Positions 27,240-34,815 of a stretch of 56,280 bases of DNA are shown here, in pieces. Both the position numbers and the translations under genes were made by a program. The stretch lies in contig CASELH010000018.1 of the NCBI GenBank assembly GCA_949288715.1, positions 1-56,280 on the forward strand, written 5' to 3'. The notes under the pieces are model-generated. The model searched no databases and was not told where the DNA came from. It saw nothing but the letters and a program-made list of their open reading frames with translations. Origin of the DNA: an uncultured Bacteroides sp. GTDB lineage: Bacteria > Bacteroidota > Bacteroidia > Bacteroidales > Bacteroidaceae. The stretch's first letter is position 1. Each line of letters begins with the position of its first letter.

Positions 27240-27311
27240 CCTGGCGTAGTATTGCTACCATCCTGGCGTAGTATCGCTACCGACCGGGCGTAGGAACGCT
27301 ACTAACCGCTG
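27240..27311. repeat. 22-bp tandem repeat array D
   Basis: Three 22-bp units begin at 27246, 27268 and 27290: GTAGTATTGCTACC, GTAGTATCGCTACC and GTAGGAACGCTACT, each followed by an eight-base tail with CC and GG/GC. A GTAG/CTAC dyad is inside each. It lies just downstream of the GHL10-like stop codon (27351), probably in the 3' UTR. Confidence 0.8.
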
Positions 27312-27350
27312 ATTACCAGCTACTATCTACTGCCTACTGACTGCTTCCCA

Positions 27351-28736
27351 TCACTTCTTTATCGCCACATCCCAGCCGGAGAGCACGTCGCCGTAGAGGT
27401 AGAAGGTGACGGTGAAGGTGGTGTTGCTCGCTGCGTCGGTCACTTCATACCAGCGGGTGGCGTCGTAGGCATCGACCTGCTTGTAGTCGCCCAGCGAGAG
27501 GGGGGCAAGGTCGGTCTTGCCGGACTTTTCGGCCACGAGCTGCTGCATGCGCGCCTCGATGCGCTTCATCACGCCGGCATGCTGGAAGGGGTCGGCATTG
27601 GCCACTCTCGGGTAGGTGGCCTTGATGATGCCGCCGTTGGCCGCACGCACGGCCTTCACGCTGTCGGTATAGGCGCGGAATTGCTTCTTCACTTCGGGCG
27701 AGCGCAGGCCCAGCATGGTGAAGATGGCGATGCCCTGGGCTCCGTTCTTCAAAGCCTCGTCCATGCAGGCAAACATCTCAGGTCCGTCGGTCACCATCAG
27801 GCCGCAGTACAGGGTGGTCATGGGGTTTTTGTCGCGGGCGTTCTCAATGGTGCAGTCGGTCACGAAGCTCGGGTCCATGGTGTAGAAGTTGTGGTAAACC
27901 ATGGGGAATACGATGTCCAGATTCCACTTGCCCCAGTCCTGGCGCACCATGCGCGACGACATCTTGGGCGTGGGGAAGGGCGAGGCGGCCATCTTCTTGC
28001 CGTAGGAGTGTACGGTCTCGGCAATCATGTTGGCCACTTCCGAAATCTGGTCGCAGCGGAACTGGCGCCACTTCACGTCGAGCGACGGGTCTTCCTGCTC
28101 GCGTGGGTCGTAGCCGTACTGTTCCTGGAATTTCTTCAGCATGGCGGGGTGGTAGCCGTAGTCCCAGGCTGCATATTCACGGTCTTGCACAATGCCGTAC
28201 TTGGGCCACAGCGTGGTGGGCAGCACCACGTCCACGAAGCGGTTGTAGTCGATGGCAATGCCGTTGAGGCCCTCTACCTCGCAGTATGATTTTACTTTTT
28301 CTTTGATGAACTCGCGCACCTCCGGCAGGGCGGGGCACATGAACTTGTAGTAGTCTACGTAAGCCGTGGTGTCGGCCAGGCTCTTGCCGTTGCGGTTCAC
28401 GCTGAGCCATTCGGGATGCTCCTTCACGATGCGGTCGCGGTCGTGCTCCAGGTTCATGGTCCACAACCAGGCATAAACCTCGATGTTGTGCTTGTGGGCA
28501 ATGGGGATAGCCACGCGGTAGTCGTCGGGCGTAGGGGCGTTCAGCATGATGCCTTCCAGTCCCAGGTCGTTCATCACCTGGCAGATGGAGTCGAAGTTCA
28601 TGCCGGGTCGGTAGTCCAGCCACGTCCAGAACAATGGGTACTCCTTCTTCACTTCTTTCTTATTCTGTTGGCACGAAAAGAGGCCAATCGTTACACATGC
28701 CGCCAGCAGCAAGGCAGGCAAAAATCTCTTTTTCAT
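27351..28736 (-). CDS. Family 10-like (GHL10) glycosyl hydrolase lipoprotein
   Basis: Lipoprotein of 461 residues with lipobox GLFSC at about residue 22. The body is a TIM-barrel like glycosyl-hydrolase-like 10 (DUF187) proteins: LGLEGIMLNAPTPDDYRVA, HNIEVYAWLWTMN, EGLNGIAIDYNRFVD and NLDIVFPMVYHNF. Catalytic residues are not established for the family. It lies at the promoter-distal end of PUL 1, but a ~460-bp element separates it from DUF5009. That element's end carries the short AT-rich stretch next to the start codon, so it may have its own promoter there. Confidence 0.85.
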   Translation of the reverse strand: MKKRFLPALLLAACVTIGLFSCQQNKKEVKKEYPLFWTWLDYRPGMNFDSICQVMNDLGLEGIMLNAPTPDDYRVAIPIAHKHNIEVYAWLWTMNLEHDRDRIVKEHPEWLSVNRNGKSLADTTAYVDYYKFMCPALPEVREFIKEKVKSYCEVEGLNGIAIDYNRFVDVVLPTTLWPKYGIVQDREYAAWDYGYHPAMLKKFQEQYGYDPREQEDPSLDVKWRQFRCDQISEVANMIAETVHSYGKKMAASPFPTPKMSSRMVRQDWGKWNLDIVFPMVYHNFYTMDPSFVTDCTIENARDKNPMTTLYCGLMVTDGPEMFACMDEALKNGAQGIAIFTMLGLRSPEVKKQFRAYTDSVKAVRAANGGIIKATYPRVANADPFQHAGVMKRIEARMQQLVAEKSGKTDLAPLSLGDYKQVDAYDATRWYEVTDAASNTTFTVTFYLYGDVLSGWDVAIKK

Positions 28737-28764
28737 AAATGATATTGTTTTTAATTAGGGTTTA

Positions 28765-29242
28765 AATGACAATTTAGCTTTGCACTTTTTCTTTCGCTTG
28801 CCCGAAAGAAAAAGATGCCAAAAAGAAAGGGCCCCGGCTGTGCCCGTCGGGCTACTCCGGCCAGCTTTCAGCCTAAGGGGCAGAAACTCGCTTCGCTCAG
28901 ACAGTCTGCCCCTTTTCACGGCTGAAAACTGTCCTCCGCTTCACGCCCGCCGGTCAATGCCGGAAGCCATGCGGCATTGGACACTGCATTAACATGATGT
29001 AGAGACGTGGCGTGCCGCGTCTCACAGGCCGAAAGGCCTGTCGCCCAACGCCGCATGGCCGCGCCTAAGCGGAGGGGCGTGAAGCGAAGAGCGCATTTTT
29101 GCGTGAAGAACGGCAGACTGTCTGAGCGAAGCGAGTTTCTGCCGTTTAGCAAAAATGTGCTCGGAGTAGCCCCGGAGATTCAGCGCTTGACTTTTTTCTT
29201 TTGGTATCTTTTCTTTTTGCGTCAAGGCAAAAAGAAAAGTAC
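28765..29242. repeat. Large palindromic element R, copy 1
   Basis: About 460-480 bp, homologous to 43199-43672 but inverted. It is itself an imperfect palindrome: both halves carry CTTTTTCTTTC-like or CTTTTCTTTTTG-like ends, CTACTCCG/CGGAGTAG, GCAGAAACTCGCTTCGCTCA and TCCGCTTCACGCCC. Short ORFs inside follow the repeat and have no recognisable family. It abuts the DUF5009 stop codon (29244), and its other end is about 30 bases before the GHL10-like ATG. This copy alone has a CAGGCC-TTTC-GGCCTG type hairpin in the middle. Confidence 0.88.
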
Positions 29243-29243
29243 A

Positions 29244-30470
29244 TTATATCTTTAACTTGATATGCAGCCTCTCCAAGCACCACGTCACCCCGATGACCAC
29301 GAAGGCGAAGCCCAGGCAGTTGACGATGCTCATGAAGCCGTGGGTCAGCCAGTCGGGCAGCACCACGCCTGTCACGTCGGCAGAGCCGTAGAACACGTAG
29401 GGCACCAGGTAGGTGGTCAGCGTGGCCGTTCCGGCAGGACGTATAGCTTTGAACCAGCCCGTCAGTCCGTGGTCGGCCAAGGCAGTCAGCACCGTGTATC
29501 CGGCAATGGAGATGGCAATGACGTAGAACACCCAGGGAGGGGTGGCTCCAATCTTCGCCACAATCCAATACTGGTGCAGGGCAATGCCTATCAGCAGGGC
29601 TATGGCGGCAGCCAGCAACCCGCTACGCAGTTTCCACAACGTGCTCATGTGGGCAAACCGTGCGCTGACGATGGACAGGATAAGCCCGCCCATGGTGAAC
29701 GCCGGCAAGGCGCCGTTGCCTATGTGCACGATGCCCAGCATGCCGTCATAAAAGTTACCCCGGGGGAAGTCCAGCAAGGCCGTGCCGCCAAACTCCTCGC
29801 GCAGGGGCGTGCCCGTCAGACAAATCAAGATGAACACGACCCAGATGGGGATAAGATACCTCAGGCGGTCGCGGCTGAAGAAGTAAATCACGGCACATAC
29901 CAAGTACGTCCAGCCGATGGAGCCCAGGATGCCCCAGTAAGCCCCGAACACGCCCCCTTCGGGGTTGATGAACGTAAGGGCCAGGTATAGCAACGCCAGC
30001 ACGCCCAGCACTTTCAGTACGCGGAACACGTTGGCTTGTGCGACCGAAGAAGGTTTGGGGTACTTGTTCCACACGGTCACGAAGCCGAAGGCCATGATGA
30101 ACCAATACACTCCGATGGGATAAGGAGCCTCCGGCGAGAGCCTGAACTCCGAGTTGGTAATGAAAGCGCCCATTACCAGCAAGGCGAACGTGCGCGACAG
30201 GATGTGTCCCAACGTCGACTCCGCCGTCATGCCCTTGGCATACCGCCGCTCTATGGCGTAGGGTATGGACATGCCCACGGCAAAGAGGAAGCAGGGGAAC
30301 ACGATGTCCGCCAGCCCCATGAAGTCTTCGCCATACTTGGCATGCTCCAGCCAGTGGGGAATGTCGTGCACCTTCCAGAAGTCGTTGACGAATATCATGA
30401 TGAACATCGTCAGGCCCCGCAGCATGTCGATAGCCAGGTTGCGCCTTGCGTAGATTGATTTATCGCTCAT
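29244..30470 (-). CDS. DUF5009 / HGSNAT-like membrane acyltransferase
   Basis: Integral membrane protein of 408 residues with about ten hydrophobic segments. The N-terminus RNLAIDMLRGLTMFIMIFVND and the following FPCFLFAVGMSIPYAIERR match DUF5009/NagX-type acyltransferases, related to lysosomal heparan-alpha-glucosaminide N-acetyltransferase. It may acetylate sugars across the inner membrane, but the substrate is unknown. It lies 104 bases after GH9 on the same strand in PUL 1, and a hairpin of AATGAAGAAT repeats fills that gap. Confidence 0.88.
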   Translation of the reverse strand: MSDKSIYARRNLAIDMLRGLTMFIMIFVNDFWKVHDIPHWLEHAKYGEDFMGLADIVFPCFLFAVGMSIPYAIERRYAKGMTAESTLGHILSRTFALLVMGAFITNSEFRLSPEAPYPIGVYWFIMAFGFVTVWNKYPKPSSVAQANVFRVLKVLGVLALLYLALTFINPEGGVFGAYWGILGSIGWTYLVCAVIYFFSRDRLRYLIPIWVVFILICLTGTPLREEFGGTALLDFPRGNFYDGMLGIVHIGNGALPAFTMGGLILSIVSARFAHMSTLWKLRSGLLAAAIALLIGIALHQYWIVAKIGATPPWVFYVIAISIAGYTVLTALADHGLTGWFKAIRPAGTATLTTYLVPYVFYGSADVTGVVLPDWLTHGFMSIVNCLGFAFVVIGVTWCLERLHIKLKI

Positions 30471-30485
30471 AAGACTTAAGTTTTA

Positions 30486-30570
30486 ATGAAGAATGAAGAA
30501 CGAAGAATGAAGAATGGAGCTAGCATTGCACGCAACATCCTTGAGAATTCTTCATTCCTCATTCTTCATT
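30486..30570. repeat. Inverted repeat of AATGAAGAAT units
   Basis: The left arm has tandem GAAGAAT-type heptads (AATGAAGAATGAAGAACGAA) and the right arm the reverse (ATTCTTCATTCCTCATTCTT). Arms of about 24 bp are separated by about 30 bases. It fills the GH9-DUF5009 gap and would form a hairpin in a common transcript. Confidence 0.75.
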
Positions 30571-30574
30571 TAGT

Positions 30575-33025
30575 TTAGAATTCCGAAATCAGCATCAGCC
30601 AGCGGGCAGCCGACGAGCCCCACACTTCCTTGTAGGTGGCGGTGTTGAACTGCGGCCAGTAGGGTGCATCTTCGTTGAAGTAGGACTGCATGCCCACGGG
30701 GATTTCGCCCACCGTCTCGCCCGGCAGTGCCGTGTAGAGCTGCGGGTAATTGCTGCCCTCGCCGTAGATGAGCGATTGCCCGAAGGGATTCTTGCCCACT
30801 ACCCAGAACAGCTGCTGCTCGGCAATGTCCTTCAGTTCCTTGTCTTTCAGAATGCGTGCGCAGATGGCTGCCGCCTTGCCGGTAGACAGGTTGACCGCCG
30901 TGTTGCCTTTGAAAGAGAACCACACGGGGAAGATGCGCAGGTAGTGCTCCTTGTCCAGCTTGATGCCGTTTTCCAGCTGCTCCTTGAAGTCCTTCTCGGC
31001 ACCGCTGCGGATGCCCACCTGCACGGCGTAGAAGTTCACGGAGTCTTTCACCTCATCCTTGTGGTAGATGCCGCTGGGCACCATGCCGTAAGGTTGCACA
31101 TACTGCATGATGTTCTTCAGGTAGTTGCCGTAAAGCTGCATGGAGGCAATCCACTTGCCATGGTCGGCATGGTTGGGCTGCGTCTCGCACAAGGCTGCCA
31201 AGGCCTCCATGTAGGCATAGTCGCGCGACTGGTGGGTGTAGTGCACGATGGATTTCTTGGCCAGGTCGCGGTAGAAGAAGCCGCACGTCTTGTTCTTGTC
31301 CTTCAGCGGCTCGGTGCGCTGGCATTGCAATACGTATTGGATGGCCTTCACCGCCTCGTCGGCATACTGCTGTTCGCCCGTCAGCTTGTACAGCATGCTG
31401 GCTGCCCACGAAATGTTGGCGTGGTACTGGCTCTCGGAAGCCATGGCCGCATGGCCGCCGCCTTTCTTCACCAACTCGGCAAAGCCCAGCTTGTCGAAAC
31501 GTTCCTTGGCATAGCCGAAGTCTTCCTGCGCAATCTCTTTCAGATGGCCTTTCAGACCTGGGTCGTTCTCAATCATCATGGAAGCATAGGCCTCGATACC
31601 GGACAGCAGGAAGTTCTCCAACGCGCCGTTGTGCACAAACATCTCGCGGCGACCGGAATCATCGTCCGTACCTATCTTATGGTCGGTCCACAGGTTGGTG
31701 CCCCAGGTCTGTGCGCGGTAGCCGTCGCCCAGGCGGGTTTTCAGGATGTAGTCCATACCCCACAAGGCCTCTTCCATCAGGCGGTTATACAGGTTTATGT
31801 TGCCTTTCTCCTTGGCGCGGGCAGCCGTCTGGAACAGCGAGTAGGCTATTTCGCCCGTCTGGAGTGTTTGCTGCGACATGTCGGCAGCATCGTGCCAGCC
31901 GCCGTTGATGGGGATGATGTGCCCCTGCCAGTTGGCGTGCAGGTCGTTGTGGCAAGCACCGTGTTTGCCCGGCACGGGGTAGCCGCAACGCTCGCAGAAC
32001 AGGAAGTTCACCATGCGCCAGGCCGAGTCTTCCCACAAATCCTTGTGGATGTAGAACGGCAGCGTGGCCACCTCGCCTACCTGGATGAAGTATTGCCCTT
32101 GTGTCCGGAAGTCGGAGAAATCGATGGTCTCAAACTCGCCCAGCCCGGTCTTTTCCTTGCGGATGTCGCCTGTGTACATCACGGCCTGAGTCTTGGCATC
32201 CTTCAGCTGGAACTTGCCGTCGTGTTTCTCCACGTTCACAATGGCCGTCTTGCGGCTGTCGGGGCTGTAGCCCGTGGTCGAGAAGATGATGCGGTCCCTT
32301 GCAGGTATCCACCCTCTCACGGTCTCGGGGTTGTCCACCACCTGCAGCTCTACGGCATCCACGTCGAAGCAGAACTTGTCGGGCATTGTGCTCTCCGTAC
32401 CAAACACTTCAATGGCAAACGACAGCTTGGTTATCTTGTCACGCGCCAGCCCGCTCATCTCCAGGTAGCATTCGTTCCACTGGTTATTCTTCAGGTTAAT
32501 TTCATGATAGCCCTCGCGTCCGTAGATGTCGGGCACCTTGATTTCCCCGTCGTTTTCAAGGTAGAGGTTCAGGTAAATGCTGCGGGCATTTCCGCACGAG
32601 GGGTAGATGTAGAACTTCAGGCGGTTATAGCCTTCCCAGTTCACGCCGCCCACGTTGTACGAGGCCAGGCAGGTGCCGCGTCCCAAGCCCCAGCCCAGCA
32701 TCTTCTCCGGATGCGTAGGTGCCTCTAAGCGCAGGCTGTGCTTGCCGGACTTGCAACGCTCGTCGGTAATGCTGATGGAACCTACGCCCTTGTGTTCCCA
32801 CACGGAAGCATCCTCCATGTCGCACAGCATTTCCGATTTCAGCACTTTCTTAATGGCAAAGGTCTTGTCGAACGACTTGCTCTCGTCCAACGGCAGCGGA
32901 CTGTGCACATACCCCGTGCTGATGATGTCCGCCTTGAGTTTCTCGTCCACTTGCGCCTGTACCGCCACGCCCGAAGCGCACGCCAAGGCAGCCAGCAGAC
33001 TTACAGTTTTCATTCCTTGTTTCAT
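30575..33025 (-). CDS. Glycoside hydrolase family 9 (endoglucanase-like)
   Basis: Exported GH9 of 816 residues, starting at ATG 33025 (MKQGMKTVSLL) with a signal peptide ending AVQAQ; the upstream ATG 33070 would extend into the intergenic hairpin. An N-terminal region and an Ig-like domain precede the (alpha/alpha)6 barrel. Catalytic base pair D379/D382 is in GGWHDAADM, the C-terminal acid candidate is E785 in FNEDAPYW, and VVGKNPFGQSLIYGEG is typical. Expected to hydrolyse beta-1,4-glucan, possibly xyloglucan or mixed-linkage glucan. A terminator-like hairpin separates it from SusD. No cellulosome or CBM sequence was seen. Confidence 0.9.
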   Translation of the reverse strand: MKQGMKTVSLLAALACASGVAVQAQVDEKLKADIISTGYVHSPLPLDESKSFDKTFAIKKVLKSEMLCDMEDASVWEHKGVGSISITDERCKSGKHSLRLEAPTHPEKMLGWGLGRGTCLASYNVGGVNWEGYNRLKFYIYPSCGNARSIYLNLYLENDGEIKVPDIYGREGYHEINLKNNQWNECYLEMSGLARDKITKLSFAIEVFGTESTMPDKFCFDVDAVELQVVDNPETVRGWIPARDRIIFSTTGYSPDSRKTAIVNVEKHDGKFQLKDAKTQAVMYTGDIRKEKTGLGEFETIDFSDFRTQGQYFIQVGEVATLPFYIHKDLWEDSAWRMVNFLFCERCGYPVPGKHGACHNDLHANWQGHIIPINGGWHDAADMSQQTLQTGEIAYSLFQTAARAKEKGNINLYNRLMEEALWGMDYILKTRLGDGYRAQTWGTNLWTDHKIGTDDDSGRREMFVHNGALENFLLSGIEAYASMMIENDPGLKGHLKEIAQEDFGYAKERFDKLGFAELVKKGGGHAAMASESQYHANISWAASMLYKLTGEQQYADEAVKAIQYVLQCQRTEPLKDKNKTCGFFYRDLAKKSIVHYTHQSRDYAYMEALAALCETQPNHADHGKWIASMQLYGNYLKNIMQYVQPYGMVPSGIYHKDEVKDSVNFYAVQVGIRSGAEKDFKEQLENGIKLDKEHYLRIFPVWFSFKGNTAVNLSTGKAAAICARILKDKELKDIAEQQLFWVVGKNPFGQSLIYGEGSNYPQLYTALPGETVGEIPVGMQSYFNEDAPYWPQFNTATYKEVWGSSAARWLMLISEF

Positions 33026-33050
33026 GATATCAAAAAAGTTTGTTTCTTTT

Positions 33051-33111
33051 AAAAAGGGGGTGCATCTCAATGTCTGTTCTGCAAAGGAACAACATTTATC
33101 GATACACCCCC
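33051..33111 (-). terminator. Hairpin with T-run between SusD and GH9
   Basis: On the minus strand GGGGGTGTATC pairs with GATGCACCCCC (10 of 11, the mismatch G-U in RNA), loop about 34 bases, followed directly by TTTTT. This is a plausible partial terminator or processing hairpin inside the PUL 1 operon, lowering GH9 relative to SusD. Confidence 0.6.
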
Positions 33112-33148
33112 TGGTGTGTTAAGTTAAAATAGTATCAAAAATAGGAGG

Positions 33149-34801
33149 TTAGAAGTTAGGGGCATCTACATCCCAGAAGATGCGGGTGGCACCGGTATCG
33201 GGACCGCCTAATAATTCTACAGCTTGTGCGTAGCCTTCGGGGTTGTTGTTTACCTCGTCCTGAATGAACGGCATACGGCGCACGCCCAGCTCGGTAGGAA
33301 TCACGCTTTCATTAGTATTCACACGAACGGATATCAATTTTGGATAGCCAGTACGGCGCTGCTCTGCCCATGCGTTTTTCCCTTCAGGGAAACCTGCAAT
33401 CCATTTTTGGGTAATAATTTTCTCCAAACGTTCCTCATCCGTTTTTGCATCATCCCAGCAAGGCGTTACCGTAGAAGCAGCTTTCGTACTGTTAACCTCT
33501 GCCAAAGCAATTGTTGCAGCATCCGAAGAAGCAACTAATGTCAAGGGATCTACAAAATCAGCCGGAACGGCATGGCTTTGCAGATACTCGTCAGCACCGC
33601 TCACGCCCAATTCGCTAAAGGAAGCCCGCACGCCATCTTCGTAATAAGATTTGGCCGTACCGCCACCTGTATTCCAGCCTCTCAAAGCAGCTTCAGCCAG
33701 CAAAAAATAAGATTCGGCAGCAGACATACTTTTACCCGGAGTATCAGCCGTTACATTAATATTGGACAATATAGCCTTATACTTGTCTGCCAACTTATCC
33801 AAATCAGAAATGCCCCGGCGGACTCCCAGCACTTCACTGCCGGTCGTTCCATCTGCCCAAGTTATTTTCTTTGCTGCTCCGTACAAATCTAAACGGGGAT
33901 CACCATAACCACCTAAGATAGACTTTGTGTCGGCACTGATAAACATGTCATTATACTCAATGGAACAAGTATAAAGCGGGTGTCTCCATTCAAAACCTGA
34001 AACGCTGAAGCCTTCACCGCTTTGCAGCAGGCCACCGGGAGCCGCAATGGCAGCCTCAGCTTCCGTCTTAGCCCAATTAGCATCATACTTCACTACCCGC
34101 ATGGCTAAACGTAAGCGCAACGTGTTGCAAAGTTTCAGCCATTTCGTCAAATCGCCGCAATAGCACATGTCAAACGCAGCAAAAGAGGCCACATCCTTTT
34201 GGGAATATTCATACAATACATTGCTTGCCTCTGTTAATTCAGCAAGAAATAGTTTATAAGCATCTTGTGCGGCATCATACACACCGCCGGTCATCGTTTC
34301 GCCGTAATGCGAATAAATGATGGGGCCGTATTCATCCACCACATTGTGCATGGTGAACACACGCAGGATAGTGTTAATGGCATTGAAATGCGCGTAGGTA
34401 TCCATACCCATTTCCTCGCATTTCTCCGTCACCTTTAGTTGGTTGGTCATCAGGTCATTATAGATATAATTCCAATATGTATCTGTCCACTCATGAGGAG
34501 TTTGGTTCGTCTGTGTATCTTTACCACCTAAGAACAAACTTGGAGTGGCCATGTAACCCGACCAAATATCAGAGGTAAGATTCTGTGCCGTCTGGAAGTC
34601 CCAGCCATTACCTCCCGGATTATAATAAACACATTTCTGCAAACTGGGGAAATGCGCACCGATATAGTTATTGTCCTGCAACAATTCTTCGTCTGTCACA
34701 CCGCTCGGGTCTGTGTTCATATCCTCAAATGCACCGGTACACCCAGACAATAAAACAGCTGCAGAAAAAGTCGAAGCGATATAAAATAAATTCTTCTTCA
34801 T
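33149..34801 (-). CDS. SusD/RagB-family starch-binding-like lipoprotein (PUL 1)
   Basis: SusD-like protein of 550 residues, which covers the SusC transporter and captures glycan at the cell surface. ATG 34801 (MKKNLFYIAS) is chosen; 34813 (MCKAMKKN) is possible but overlaps the susC end closely. The lipobox is LLSGC. The sequence resembles SusD-like_2 proteins (YIGAHFPSLQKCVYYNPGG, DIWSGYMATP). It lies 14 bases after the frameshifted susC. If SusC is truly inactive, this protein would lack its partner. Confidence 0.92.
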   Translation of the reverse strand: MKKNLFYIASTFSAAVLLSGCTGAFEDMNTDPSGVTDEELLQDNNYIGAHFPSLQKCVYYNPGGNGWDFQTAQNLTSDIWSGYMATPSLFLGGKDTQTNQTPHEWTDTYWNYIYNDLMTNQLKVTEKCEEMGMDTYAHFNAINTILRVFTMHNVVDEYGPIIYSHYGETMTGGVYDAAQDAYKLFLAELTEASNVLYEYSQKDVASFAAFDMCYCGDLTKWLKLCNTLRLRLAMRVVKYDANWAKTEAEAAIAAPGGLLQSGEGFSVSGFEWRHPLYTCSIEYNDMFISADTKSILGGYGDPRLDLYGAAKKITWADGTTGSEVLGVRRGISDLDKLADKYKAILSNINVTADTPGKSMSAAESYFLLAEAALRGWNTGGGTAKSYYEDGVRASFSELGVSGADEYLQSHAVPADFVDPLTLVASSDAATIALAEVNSTKAASTVTPCWDDAKTDEERLEKIITQKWIAGFPEGKNAWAEQRRTGYPKLISVRVNTNESVIPTELGVRRMPFIQDEVNNNPEGYAQAVELLGGPDTGATRIFWDVDAPNF

Positions 34802-34815
34802 AGCTTTACACAATA

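Noticed and set aside
27269-27276. TAGTATCG inside array D as another copy of the candidate operator
   Set aside because: It belongs to the 22-bp unit (the neighbouring unit reads TAGTATTG) and lies downstream of a gene, not by a promoter.
28765-29242. Short ORFs of 60-110 codons on both strands in element R (also 43199-43672)
   Set aside because: They follow the inverted repeat, appear in mirrored form in both copies, have many Arg/His/Pro codons and match no family I know.
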